32,913 nucleotides of DNA from NCBI RefSeq assembly GCF_010093385.1, contig NZ_PDWV01000044.1:1-32913 (forward strand). The letters are read 5' to 3'. Every line of letters begins with the position of its first letter. Positions within the stretch are counted from its first letter, which is position 1. The position numbers were made by a program, and so were the translations under genes. This DNA is from Pseudoxanthomonas mexicana. Lineage in GTDB: Bacteria; Pseudomonadota; Gammaproteobacteria; Xanthomonadales; Xanthomonadaceae. Below the pieces are notes generated by a model that saw nothing but the letters and a program-made list of their open reading frames with translations, was not told the origin of the DNA and searched no databases. Shown one piece after another: positions 13,835 to 22,474 of this stretch.

Positions 13835-15199
13835 ATGACCCAACTCGACACCCTCACACTGCAGAAGCTCGATGCCGAGCACCACCTGCATCCGTTCAAC
13901 GACAACGCCGCACTGGCGAAGAAGGGCACGCGCATCCTCACCAAGGGCGAGGGCTGCTATGTCTGGGATGCCGAGGGCAACAAGCTGCTCGATGCCTTCG
14001 CCGGCCTGTGGTGCGTCAACATCGGCTACGGCCGCAAGGAGCTGGGCGAGGTGGGGTCGAAGCAGATGACGCAGCTGGCCTACTACAACAGCTTCTTCCA
14101 GTGCACCACCGAGCCGACCATCGAACTGGCGGCCAAGCTGGCCGAACTGGCGCCGGGCGACCTCAACCATTCCTTCTTCGTCAATTCCGGCTCCGAGGCC
14201 AACGACACCATCCTGCGCCTGGTGCGCCATTTCTGGGCGGTGCAGGACAAGCCGCAGAAGAACATCTTCATCGGCCGCCACGATGGCTACCACGGCCCCA
14301 CCATGGCCGGTGCCAGCCTGGGCGGCATGAAGGGCATGCACAAGCAGGGTGGCCTGCCGATCCCCGACATCCACCACATCGATCCGCCGTTCTGGTTCGC
14401 CGACGGCGGCGACCTGTCCGAGGAGGAATACGGCCTGGTCGCGGCGCGCCGGCTGGAGCAGAAGATCCTGGAACTGGGGCCGGAGCGCGTGGCCGCCTTC
14501 ATCGGCGAGCCCATCATGGGCGCCATCGGCGTGTACATCCCGCCGATGACCTACTGGCCCGAGATCGAGCGCATCTGCCGCCAGTACGACGTGCTGCTGA
14601 TCGCCGACGAGGTGATCTGCGGCTTCGGCCGTACCGGCGAATGGTTCGGTTCGCAGTACTTCGGCTTCCAACCGGACATCATGCCGGTGGCCAAGGGCAT
14701 CACGTCCGGCTACATCCCGCTGGGCGCGGCCATGTTCAACGATCGCATCTCAAAGGTGCTGAAGGAGCAGGGCGGCGAACTGGCGCATGGCGCCACGTAC
14801 TCCGGGCACCCGGTATGTGCAGCGGTGGCGCTGGAGAACATCCGCATCCTGCAGGACGAGAAGATCGTCGAGCGCGCGAAAGCCGAGGTCGCCCCCTATC
14901 TGGCCCAGCGCTGGGCCGAGCTGGGCGAGCACCGGCTGGTGGGGCAAGCCCGTATCGCCGGCATGGTCGGGGCACTGGAACTGGTGCCGGACAAGAAGAA
15001 GCGGGCCTTCTTCCCCGAACGCGGCACGGTGGGTCCCCGTTGCCGCGACCACGCGCTGAAGCACGGACTGATCCTGCGCGCCACCTGGGACGCCATGCTG
15101 CTGTCGCCGCCGCTGATCATCACCCGCGCGCAGGTGGACGAACTGTTCGACAAGACATGGAAAGCGCTCAACGACACCGCGGCGGATCTGGGCATGTGA
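13835..15199 (+). CDS. spuC: Putrescine:pyruvate aminotransferase
   Basis: PLP class III aminotransferase of 454 residues, close to Pseudomonas SpuC (about 456). It transfers an amino group from putrescine to pyruvate, giving 4-aminobutyraldehyde and alanine. LLDAFAGLWCVNIGYGRKEL, NSGSEANDTILRLVRHFW, GYHGPTMAGASLGGM, IADEVICGFGRTGEWFGS (D258) and VAKGITSGY (Schiff-base K287) are all in place. ATG 13835 has GGAG seven bases upstream. A longer in-frame start would translate the repeat element. It gives the cell a route that avoids ATP and glutamate, feeding PuuC directly. It is preceded by puuA copy 2 and followed by the Pot uptake genes. The alanine it makes could be recycled by the alanine dehydrogenase at the left end. 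Confidence 0.92.
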   Translation: MTQLDTLTLQKLDAEHHLHPFNDNAALAKKGTRILTKGEGCYVWDAEGNKLLDAFAGLWCVNIGYGRKELGEVGSKQMTQLAYYNSFFQCTTEPTIELAAKLAELAPGDLNHSFFVNSGSEANDTILRLVRHFWAVQDKPQKNIFIGRHDGYHGPTMAGASLGGMKGMHKQGGLPIPDIHHIDPPFWFADGGDLSEEEYGLVAARRLEQKILELGPERVAAFIGEPIMGAIGVYIPPMTYWPEIERICRQYDVLLIADEVICGFGRTGEWFGSQYFGFQPDIMPVAKGITSGYIPLGAAMFNDRISKVLKEQGGELAHGATYSGHPVCAAVALENIRILQDEKIVERAKAEVAPYLAQRWAELGEHRLVGQARIAGMVGALELVPDKKKRAFFPERGTVGPRCRDHALKHGLILRATWDAMLLSPPLIITRAQVDELFDKTWKALNDTAADLGM

Positions 15200-15224
15200 T
15201 GTCATGGCGCGGTCCGTGCGCTGC

Positions 15225-15253
15225 GTCACAGCGTCGCGGCCCGGGCGTATGAT
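15225..15253 (+). promoter_or_regulatory. Possible promoter for the pot operon
   Basis: GTCACA (15225-15230) and TATGAT (15248-15253) are 17 bases apart. The -10 differs from TATAAT by one base. Transcription would start near 15260, about 30 bases before potF1, in the 91-bp gap after spuC. Confidence 0.45.
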
Positions 15254-15290
15254 GTTTCCATCCCCCCGATCCTGTTCCATGGAGACCCCG

Positions 15291-16406
15291 ATGAAGCTCA
15301 AGACCCTCACCGTCATGCTGGCCGCCGCCGCCCTGGCCGCCTGTGGCGGCAAGGACGAGAAGGCCGCCACAGGCGCGCCCTCCAAGACGCTCAACGTCTA
15401 CAACTGGTCCGACTACATCGCCGAGGACACCATCCCCGAGTTCGAAAAGGCCACCGGCATCGCGGTGACCTACGACGTGTTCGACAGCGACGAGATGGTC
15501 GAGACCAAGTTGCTGGCCGGCAGCAGCGGCTACGACGTGGTGGTCCCCTCGCTGAGCTTCCTCGGCCGGCAGATCCAGGCCGGCGTGTTCCTGCCGCTGG
15601 ACAAGAGCAAGATCCCCAACCTGAAGAACCTCGACCCGGCCATGCTCAAGCGCATCGAGCAGCAGGACCCGGGCAACCAGTACGCAGTGCCGTACCTGTG
15701 GGGCACCAGCGGCATCGGCTACAACGTGGACAAGATCAAGGCGATCTTCGGCGACACCGCCGTCACCGGCAGCTGGGACGTGGTGTTCAAGCCGGAAAAC
15801 GCCGCCAAGCTGAAGGACTGCGGCATCACCGTGCTGGACACGCCGTCGGAGCTGATCCCGATCGCGCTGAACTACCTGGGCGAGGACCCGCACAGCTTCG
15901 ATCCGGCCGTGATCGACAAGGCCGCCGCGCTGCTGAAGTCGATCCGTCCCTACATCCGCAACTTCCACTCGTCCTCGTACATCAACGACCTGGCCAACGG
16001 CGATGTCTGCCTGGTGGTCGGCTGGTCGGGCGACATCATCCAGGCGCGCGACCGCGCTGCCGAAGCGGGCAACGGCGTCAATGTCGCCTATTCCATCCCG
16101 AAGGAAGGCGCACCGCAGTGGTTCGACATGCTGGCCATCCCGAAGGATGCGAAGAACGTCGACAACGCCTACGCCTTCATCAACTATCTGCTCGACCCGA
16201 AGGTCGCGGCGGCCAACACCAACTACGTGACCTACCCGAACCCGGTACCGGCGTCGAAGCCGATGGTGGATCAGGCCATCGCCGAAGACCCGACGATCTA
16301 CCCGCCGGCCGAGGTGGACGCGAAGCTCTTCACCTTCGCGGTCCTGCCGCCGGAGGTCGACCGGCAGTACACGCGGATCTGGACGGAACTGAAGACCGGA
16401 CGCTGA
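15291..16406 (+). CDS. potF: Putrescine ABC transporter substrate-binding lipoprotein, copy 1
   Basis: A 371-residue periplasmic binding protein of the PotF/PotD family. The signal MKLKTLTVMLAAAALAAC has an LAAC lipobox, so it should be lipid-anchored at C18. The mature part begins with the family signature NVYNWSDYIAEDTIPEFEKATGI; NWSDY supplies ligand contacts in E. coli PotF. Further blocks are YDVFDSDEMVETKLLAGSSGYDVVVPSLSF, GWSGDIIQARDRA and EGAPQWFDMLAIP. The pocket loop reads SLSF, as in E. coli PotF SASF. ATG 15291 has GGAGA five bases upstream. It is followed by a close paralogue across a gap with a 9-bp stem-loop. Expected role: capture of putrescine and delivery to PotGHI. Confidence 0.92.
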   Translation: MKLKTLTVMLAAAALAACGGKDEKAATGAPSKTLNVYNWSDYIAEDTIPEFEKATGIAVTYDVFDSDEMVETKLLAGSSGYDVVVPSLSFLGRQIQAGVFLPLDKSKIPNLKNLDPAMLKRIEQQDPGNQYAVPYLWGTSGIGYNVDKIKAIFGDTAVTGSWDVVFKPENAAKLKDCGITVLDTPSELIPIALNYLGEDPHSFDPAVIDKAAALLKSIRPYIRNFHSSSYINDLANGDVCLVVGWSGDIIQARDRAAEAGNGVNVAYSIPKEGAPQWFDMLAIPKDAKNVDNAYAFINYLLDPKVAAANTNYVTYPNPVPASKPMVDQAIAEDPTIYPPAEVDAKLFTFAVLPPEVDRQYTRIWTELKTGR

Positions 16407-16413
16407 AAATCAC

Positions 16414-16443
16414 GAGGGCGCGTGCCATGACGGACGCGCCCTC
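16414..16443 (+). terminator. Stem-loop between the two potF genes
   Basis: GAGGGCGCG (16414-16422) pairs perfectly with CGCGCCCTC (16435-16443) around a 12-base loop, starting eight bases after the potF1 stop. No T-run follows, so it is more likely an mRNA stabiliser or partial attenuator than a full terminator. Confidence 0.5.
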
Positions 16444-16608
16444 TGTCATCGTGCCGCCACGACGTTACAGGCGGCACAAGGGGAGAGGGGAGACGGGGAG
16501 CACGACGGCACGGAACCGGCCATTGCAACGACAGCACGCCCGCGCCGGCCTGGTGGCGATGCGGGAACCACATCAAGCCGCCCTCGCGGGCCGAATGGAG
16601 AGAGATTG

Positions 16609-17736
16609 ATGAAACTGCGCGTACTGGCAACCACCCTGGCCCTGTGTACCCTTGCGGCGTGCGGGAAGTCGGGCAGCGAAGGCGATACCGGGGCCCCCGC
16701 CGCGGGCGGCGCGAAGCAGGTCAACGTCTACAACTGGTCCGATTACATCGCCGAGGACACCATCCCGAATTTCGAGAAGCAGTCCGGCATCAGGGTCACC
16801 TACGACGTGTTCGACAGCAACGAAGTGCTGGAGACCAAGCTGCTGGCCGGCAGCAGCGGCTACGACGTGGTCGTGCCGACGATGAACTTCCTGGGCCGGC
16901 AGATCCAGGCGGGGGTGTTCCTGCCGCTGGACAAGAGCAAGATCCCCAACTACGCCAACCTGGACCCGGCCATCATGAAGCGCCTGGAGAACCAGGACCC
17001 GGGCAACCAGCACGCGATCCCCTACATGTGGGGCACCACCGGCATCGGCTACAACGTGGACAAGGTGAAGGCCGCGTTCGGCAACACCGACCTCGCCAGC
17101 AGCCTGGACATCGTGTTCAAGCCGGAGAACATCAGCAAGCTGAAGGACTGTGGCGTGACCTTCCTCGATACGCCATCGGAGATCATCCCGATCGCGCTGA
17201 ACTATCTGGGCGAGGATCCCAACAGCCACGACCCGGCCGTGATCGACAAGGCGGCCGCGCTGCTGAAGACCATCCGCCCCTACATCACCAACTTCCATTC
17301 CTCGCAGTACATCGACGCCATGGCCAACGGCGACACCTGCCTGGTGATGGGCTGGTCCGGCGACATCATCCAGGCGCGCGACCGTGCCGTGGAGGCCAAG
17401 AACGGCGTCAACATCGCCTATGCCATTCCCAAGGAAGGTGCGCCGCAGTGGTTCGACATGCTGGCCATCCCCAAGGACGCCAAGCACGTGGATGAAGCCT
17501 ATGCCTTCATCAACTATCTGCTCGACCCGCAGGTGATGGCCAACAATTCCAACTTCATCAGCTATCCCAACGCCATTCCCAAGGCGAAGGAACTGATGGA
17601 CAAGGCCATCACCGGCGATCCGACCATCTATCCCACGCCCGAGGTGGAGGCCAAGCTGTTCACCTTCGCCATCATCCCGCCGGAAGTGGATCGCCAGTAC
17701 ACGCGCATCTGGACGGAACTGAAGACCGGCAAGTAA
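16609..17736 (+). CDS. potF: Putrescine/polyamine ABC transporter substrate-binding lipoprotein, copy 2
   Basis: A 375-residue paralogue of the preceding gene. It aligns without gaps from NVYNWSDYIAEDTIP to the end, with roughly three quarters of positions identical by eye. The signal MKLRVLATTLALCTLAAC also ends in an LAAC lipobox (C18). The pocket loop differs: where copy 1 and E. coli PotF have SxSF, this copy has TMNF (91-94), a change that could shift ligand choice. ATG 16609 is preceded by GGAGAGAG; TTG 16606 is possible but unlikely. It probably arose by tandem duplication and shares PotGHI with copy 1. Whether it prefers putrescine, cadaverine or spermidine cannot be decided here. Confidence 0.9.
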   Translation: MKLRVLATTLALCTLAACGKSGSEGDTGAPAAGGAKQVNVYNWSDYIAEDTIPNFEKQSGIRVTYDVFDSNEVLETKLLAGSSGYDVVVPTMNFLGRQIQAGVFLPLDKSKIPNYANLDPAIMKRLENQDPGNQHAIPYMWGTTGIGYNVDKVKAAFGNTDLASSLDIVFKPENISKLKDCGVTFLDTPSEIIPIALNYLGEDPNSHDPAVIDKAAALLKTIRPYITNFHSSQYIDAMANGDTCLVMGWSGDIIQARDRAVEAKNGVNIAYAIPKEGAPQWFDMLAIPKDAKHVDEAYAFINYLLDPQVMANNSNFISYPNAIPKAKELMDKAITGDPTIYPTPEVEAKLFTFAIIPPEVDRQYTRIWTELKTGK

Positions 17737-17798
17737 GCGCCGCCGCCGGGGCGGATGGCCTCCGTCCCGGGTCCGGTGGATCCACGCGATACATCAAA

Positions 17799-17821
17799 GT
17801 CGGCGCCGGCATGGCGCCGGC
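17799..17821 (+). promoter_or_regulatory. Stem-loop just upstream of the potG ribosome site
   Basis: GTCGGCGCC (17799-17807) pairs with GGCGCCGGC (17813-17821), with one G-U pair, around the loop GGCAT. It ends about five bases before the GGGGAG ribosome site of potG. With the stem-loop after potF1, it places potF2 between two hairpins, a layout that can protect binding-protein mRNA or damp translation of the ATPase. Confidence 0.45.
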
Positions 17822-17836
17822 GACCAGGGGAGTTCC

Positions 17837-18973
17837 ATGGCGGCAGAACAGGGCAATGGCGCGGCACCGAATGGCAAGGCGAGCGCGCAGGAGTATCTGC
17901 GCATCGTCGACGTGCGCAAGGAATTCGACGGCTTCGTCGCCGTGGACGACACCAACCTGACCATCCGCAAGGGCGAGATCTTCGCGCTGCTGGGCGGCTC
18001 GGGCAGCGGCAAGTCGACGCTGCTGCGCTGCCTGGCGGGCTTCGAGAAACCGACGTCCGGCAAGATCTACCTCGATGGCCAGCTGCTCAACGACCTGCCG
18101 CCGTACGAGCGGCCGCTCAACATGATGTTCCAGTCGTATGCGCTGTTCCCGCACATGACGGTGGAACAGAACATCGCCTTCGGCCTGAAGCAGGACGGCC
18201 TTTCGAAGGAGGCCATCAGGAAGCGCGTCGAGGAGATGCTGGCGCTGGTGCAGCTGGGCAAGCTGGCCAAGCGCAAGCCCCACCAGCTGTCCGGCGGCCA
18301 GCAACAGCGCGTCGCGCTGGCTCGGTCGCTGGCCAAGGGTCCGAAGCTGCTACTGCTGGACGAGCCGATGGGCGCGCTGGACAAGAAGCTGCGCTCGCAG
18401 ATGCAGCTGGAACTGGTCAGCATCATCGAGAAATCCGGCGTGACCTGCGTGATGGTCACCCACGACCAGGAAGAGGCCATGACCATGGCCACCCGCATCG
18501 CGCTGATGGACCAGGGCTGGATCCGCCAGGTGGGCACGCCCGACGAGATCTACGAGCAGCCCACCAGCCGCTTCGCCGCCGAGTTCATCGGCTCGGTCAA
18601 CCTGATCGAGGGCGTGGTGGAGGAGGACGAGGCCGACTACGTCACGATCCGCTCGCCGCAGCTGCCGGACCCCATTTACATCGGCCACGGCATCTCCGGC
18701 TTCGAAGGGCAGGAGGTCGGCTTCGCGGTGCGGCCGGAGAAGCTGGGCATCGGCAAGCAGGAGCCCGAACAGCCCCATAACAAGGCCAAGGGCGTGATCG
18801 AGGACATCGCCTACTTCGGCAGTCACTCGGTCTACCACGTGCGCCTGCCCAGCGGATACAAGTTCATGGCCAACTTCGCCAACGTGCAGCGCTGGGCCAG
18901 CGAAGGCCTCACCTGGAACGACGAGGTCTGGGTGTGGTGGGGCGACAACGACGGCGTGGTGCTGACCTCATGA
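17837..18973 (+). CDS. potG: Putrescine ABC transporter ATP-binding protein
   Basis: A 378-residue ATPase (E. coli PotG 377) that powers putrescine import at the inner membrane. Walker A is GGSGSGKST at 53-61, the Q-loop is FQSYALFPHMTV, the signature is LSGGQQQRVAL at 151-161, Walker B is LLLLDEP at 171-177 with E176, and the switch His is H209 in VTHDQEEA. A TOBE-like regulatory domain follows (about 280-375, GFAVRPEKLGIG...EDIAYFGSHSVYHVRLPSG). ATG 17837 follows GGGGAG. Its stop overlaps the potH start in ATGA (18970-18973), so translation is coupled. Confidence 0.93.
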   Translation: MAAEQGNGAAPNGKASAQEYLRIVDVRKEFDGFVAVDDTNLTIRKGEIFALLGGSGSGKSTLLRCLAGFEKPTSGKIYLDGQLLNDLPPYERPLNMMFQSYALFPHMTVEQNIAFGLKQDGLSKEAIRKRVEEMLALVQLGKLAKRKPHQLSGGQQQRVALARSLAKGPKLLLLDEPMGALDKKLRSQMQLELVSIIEKSGVTCVMVTHDQEEAMTMATRIALMDQGWIRQVGTPDEIYEQPTSRFAAEFIGSVNLIEGVVEEDEADYVTIRSPQLPDPIYIGHGISGFEGQEVGFAVRPEKLGIGKQEPEQPHNKAKGVIEDIAYFGSHSVYHVRLPSGYKFMANFANVQRWASEGLTWNDEVWVWWGDNDGVVLTS

Positions 18974-19884
18974 ACATCCTCCGCTCCCTGGGCAAGCGTC
19001 TGCCGGGGCCGCGCTGGGGCGTCATTTCGGTGCCCTATGTGTGGCTGCTGCTGTTCTTCGCCATCCCGTTCCTGATCGTGCTGAAGATCTCGTTCGCCAA
19101 GCTGGCGATCGCGATGCCGCCGTACACGCCCATCCTGGAGTACATCGACGAGGCGCTGACGCTCAAGCTCAACCTGGGCAACTACACGGCGCTGTTCACG
19201 GATTCGCAGTACATCCAGGCCTATCTCAGTTCCATCAAGATCGCGGCCATCTCCACCTTCCTGGCCCTGCTGGTCGCATACCCGATCGCCTACGTCATCG
19301 CGCGGCTGCCCCCCTCGACGCGCAACATCGCGATGATGCTGGTGGTGTTGCCGTCGTGGACGTCGTTCCTGATCCGCGTTTACGCCTGGATCGGCATCCT
19401 CAAGAACAACGGTCTGCTCAACAACCTGCTGATGAAGATCGGCATCATCGACGAGCCGCTGCAGATCCTGTACACGCCCATGGCCGCGTACATCGGCATC
19501 GTCTACTGCTACCTGCCGTTCATGGTGCTGCCGCTGTACACCAACCTGGTGAAACACGACCACCGCCTGCTGGAAGCCGCCTACGACCTGGGCGCGAAGC
19601 CTTGGAAGGCGTTCTTCACCATCACCCTGCCGCTGTCCAAGGCCGGCATCATCGCCGGCTGCATGCTGGTGATGATTCCGGCGGTGGGCGAGTTCGTCAT
19701 TCCGGAGCTGCTCGGCGGCCCGGATACACTGATGATCGGTCGTGTGCTGTGGGGCGAGTTCTTCAACAACCGCGACTGGCCCGCGGCATCGGCGGTGGCC
19801 ATCGTGATGCTGATCCTGTTGCTGATTCCCATCCTGATCTTCAACCGCGTGCAGCAGCGCGAGCTAGAAGGGAGGCTGACATGA
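18970..19884 (+). CDS. potH: Putrescine ABC transporter permease PotH
   Basis: A 304-residue inner-membrane permease with about six hydrophobic segments. The binding-protein-dependent transport loop is EAAYDLGAKPWKAFFTITLPLSKAGIIAGCML, which docks on PotG. PYVWLLLFFAIPFLIVLKISFA near the N-terminus and PAVGEFVIPELLGGPDTLMIGRVLWGEFF near the C-terminus match PotH. ATG 18970 overlaps the potG stop by four bases and TGA 19884 overlaps the potI start in the same way, so potG, potH and potI form one translationally coupled run. Confidence 0.93.
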   Translation: MNILRSLGKRLPGPRWGVISVPYVWLLLFFAIPFLIVLKISFAKLAIAMPPYTPILEYIDEALTLKLNLGNYTALFTDSQYIQAYLSSIKIAAISTFLALLVAYPIAYVIARLPPSTRNIAMMLVVLPSWTSFLIRVYAWIGILKNNGLLNNLLMKIGIIDEPLQILYTPMAAYIGIVYCYLPFMVLPLYTNLVKHDHRLLEAAYDLGAKPWKAFFTITLPLSKAGIIAGCMLVMIPAVGEFVIPELLGGPDTLMIGRVLWGEFFNNRDWPAASAVAIVMLILLLIPILIFNRVQQRELEGRLT

Positions 19885-20723
19885 GTCGTGTCGGACAACG
19901 CGCCGTCAACTGGACGGTGCTGGGGCTGGGCTTCGCCTTCCTGTACGTGCCGGTGTTCATCCTGATGGTGTACTCCTTCAACGAGTCGCGCCTGGCCACG
20001 GTCTGGTCCGGCTTTTCGTTCAAGTGGTACGGCGAGCTGTTCCGCGACGACAAGATGCTGCGCGCGGCGTGGATCAGCATCAAGGTGGCGTTCTGGACGG
20101 CGACCGCCGCGGTGGTGCTGGGCACCATGGCGGCGCTGGTGATGACGCGCATGCGCCGCTTTCCGGGCAAGACGCTGTTCGGGGCGCTGATCACCGCGCC
20201 GCTGGTGATGCCGGAAGTGATCATCGGCCTATCGATCCTGCTGATGTTCGTGTCGCTGGGCGAGTTCGTCGGCTTCAAACCCGGCGGCATCCTGTCCATC
20301 TGGATCGCGCACGTCACCTTCACCCTTGCGTTCGTCACCGTGGTGGTGTCTTCGCGTCTGTCCGAACTGGACAAGTCGCTGGAGGAGGCCGCGATGGACC
20401 TGGGGGCGAACCGGATCAAGGTGTTCTTCCTGATCACGCTGCCGATCATCGCGCCGGCGCTGGTCTCGGGCTGGCTGCTGGCCTTCACGCTGTCGCTGGA
20501 CGACGTGGTGATCGCCAGTTTCGTCGCCGGACCCAGTTCCACCACGCTGCCGATCGAGGTGTTCTCGTCGGTGCGACGAGGGCTCAGCCCCAAGATCAAC
20601 GCGCTGGCCACGCTGATGATCCTGGTGGTGAGCGTGGCCGCGTTCCTGGGGTGGTGGTTCATGTATCGCGAGGAGAAGCGTCGCCAGCGCGACGTGCAGC
20701 TGGCGTTGCAGGAGAACGGGTAG
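19881..20723 (+). CDS. potI: Putrescine ABC transporter permease PotI
   Basis: A 280-residue inner-membrane permease (E. coli PotI 281) forming the channel with PotH. FLYVPVFILMVYSFNESRLATVWSGFSFKWYGELF is the PotI/PotC-type N-terminus. The coupling loop is EEAAMDLGANRIKVFFLITLPIIAPALVSGWLLAF, and SLDDVVIASFVAGPSSTTLP follows, as in the family. ATG 19881 overlaps the potH stop by four bases and has GGGAGG upstream. The run ends here: the next 258 bp hold a repeat element before the dehydrogenase. Confidence 0.93.
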   Translation: MSRVGQRAVNWTVLGLGFAFLYVPVFILMVYSFNESRLATVWSGFSFKWYGELFRDDKMLRAAWISIKVAFWTATAAVVLGTMAALVMTRMRRFPGKTLFGALITAPLVMPEVIIGLSILLMFVSLGEFVGFKPGGILSIWIAHVTFTLAFVTVVVSSRLSELDKSLEEAAMDLGANRIKVFFLITLPIIAPALVSGWLLAFTLSLDDVVIASFVAGPSSTTLPIEVFSSVRRGLSPKINALATLMILVVSVAAFLGWWFMYREEKRRQRDVQLALQENG

Positions 20724-20775
20724 ACCGCGAAAAGGCGTAGGCGGGCCACGTGCGGGCGCGCCCAGGACCTTTGCC

Positions 20776-20878
20776 CCGTCATCCCAGCGAAAGCTGGGAT
20801 CCATCTTGCTTTTCTGTCTGGCGCGAGCGAGCTGTGCGCGAACGTCAACATGGGTCCCAGCGTACGCTGGGACGACGG
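20776..20878. repeat. Two-hairpin intergenic repeat, family B
   Basis: A 103-bp element between potI and the succinate-semialdehyde dehydrogenase. ATCCCAGC-GAAA-GCTGGGAT (20781-20800) is a perfect 8-bp stem with a GNRA loop. GTCCCAGCGTACGCTGGGAC (20854-20873) is a perfect 20-bp palindrome. The outer arms are inverted copies of each other (CCGTCATCCC at the left, GGGACGACGG at the right). Such paired units resemble BIME/REP elements and may weaken read-through from the pot operon. Confidence 0.85.
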
Positions 20879-20981
20879 CAGCGGACGTCCTGCGACGGTC
20901 GAGAAGTCCCGCCACGGCGCCATAACCTCGTCGCATCCACAATCCTTTTCTCGTCCGGCAAACCACGACTTAGAAGAAGCC

Positions 20982-22343
20982 ATGACCGTCGAAACCATCA
21001 ATCCCGCGACCGGCAAGGTCGAGTATCGCCACGAACTGATGACGGCCGCGCAGGTCGATGCCACGCTTGCGGCCGCGCAGCAGGCCTTTCCCGCATGGGC
21101 GGCGCTGTCGCTGGCCGAGCGCGGCAAGGTCCTGCGCGCGGTCGGCGTCGAGCTGCGCCGCCGCCGCGATGACATCCAGCGCATCATGACGGCGGAGATG
21201 GGCAAGCTGCGCAAGGAAGCCCTGGCCGAGGTCGACAAGTGCGCAGGTGCCTGCGACTACTACGCCGACCACGCGGCCGACTACCTGCACGACCAGCCCG
21301 TGTCCACGGACGGGCAGCGCAGCTACGTGCGCTACGAGCCGATCGGCTGCGTGCTGGCGGTGATGCCGTGGAACTTCCCGATCTGGCAGGTGTTCCGTTT
21401 CCTTGCGCCGGCGCTGATGGCGGGCAACGTGGCGGTACTCAAGCACGCCAGCAACGTCCCGCGCTGTGCCGACGTGATCGCGGAGGTGCTGGCGGCGGCA
21501 GGGCTGCCGGCCGGGGTGTTCGGCGTGCTGCATATCGACAACGACCAGGCGGCCGAGGTGATCCGCGACGCGCGCGTCGCCGCCGTGACGTTGACCGGTA
21601 GCGAGCGCGCGGGGCGCTCCGTCGCCGCCAATGCCGGCAGCCAGTTGAAGAAGAGCGTGATGGAACTGGGCGGCAGCGATGCCTTCATCGTGCTGGACGA
21701 TGCCGATCTCGACAAGACCGTCGCGGGCGCGGTGGCCTCGCGCTTCGGCAATGCTGGCCAGACCTGCATCGCGGCCAAGCGCTTCATCGTGCAGGAAGGC
21801 ATCGCGGATGAATTCGTGAAGCGCTTCGTGGAGGCTGCAGCCAAGCTGCGACTGGGTGATCCGCAGGACGACGCCACCACGCTGGCGCCGATGGCGCGGC
21901 AGGACCTGCGCGACGAGCTGCACAAACAGGTGCAGGCGAGCGTGGCCAAGGGCGCGAAGGTGCTGCTCGGCGGCGAACCCGATGCGTCGCCCGCCGGTTA
22001 TCCGGCGTCGATCCTCGATGCGGTCGCGCCCGGCATGCCCGCCTACGAGGAGGAACTGTTCGGCCCGGTCGCGAGCATCCTGCGCGTGAAGGACGATGCC
22101 GAAGCCGTGCGGGTCGCCAATGACACCACCTTCGGTCTGGGCGGCAGCGTGTGGACCCGGGACGTGGACCGTGGCGACCGGATCGCGCGCCAGCTGCAGG
22201 TGGGTGCGGCCTTCGTCAATGCCATCGTGCGCAGCGACGTGCGATTGCCGTTCGGCGGCACCAAGCGCTCCGGCTTCGGTCGCGAACTGGCGGAGCACGG
22301 CATCCACGAGTTCATGAACATCAAGTCGGTCTACATCGCCTGA
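20982..22343 (+). CDS. sad: Succinate-semialdehyde dehydrogenase (Sad/YneI-like)
   Basis: A 453-residue aldehyde dehydrogenase of the short YneI/Sad branch (E. coli Sad 462), starting directly at TVETINPATGKVEYRHELM. It oxidises succinate semialdehyde, the GABA transamination product, to succinate. N131 in MPWNFPIWQ, K154 in LKHASNVP, TLTGSERAGR, E228 in MELGGSDAFIVL and the nucleophile C262 in NAGQTCIAAKR are present. ATG 20982 has GAAGAAG just upstream. It completes the path from putrescine to the TCA cycle within this window. It is separated from the pot operon by a family B repeat and may be transcribed on its own. Confidence 0.87.
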   Translation: MTVETINPATGKVEYRHELMTAAQVDATLAAAQQAFPAWAALSLAERGKVLRAVGVELRRRRDDIQRIMTAEMGKLRKEALAEVDKCAGACDYYADHAADYLHDQPVSTDGQRSYVRYEPIGCVLAVMPWNFPIWQVFRFLAPALMAGNVAVLKHASNVPRCADVIAEVLAAAGLPAGVFGVLHIDNDQAAEVIRDARVAAVTLTGSERAGRSVAANAGSQLKKSVMELGGSDAFIVLDDADLDKTVAGAVASRFGNAGQTCIAAKRFIVQEGIADEFVKRFVEAAAKLRLGDPQDDATTLAPMARQDLRDELHKQVQASVAKGAKVLLGGEPDASPAGYPASILDAVAPGMPAYEEELFGPVASILRVKDDAEAVRVANDTTFGLGGSVWTRDVDRGDRIARQLQVGAAFVNAIVRSDVRLPFGGTKRSGFGRELAEHGIHEFMNIKSVYIA

Positions 22344-22474
22344 TTGATCCGCAGGAGAGCCCGGGGGCGCCCCTGCAACGATTGTCCGCTTCGATGGAAC
22401 GGATGGTTACGTCGGCCGCCGTTCCTAAGCCGCCATGCCGGTGCCATCTTGTCGGCAGTTGAACTGGAGGCGCC

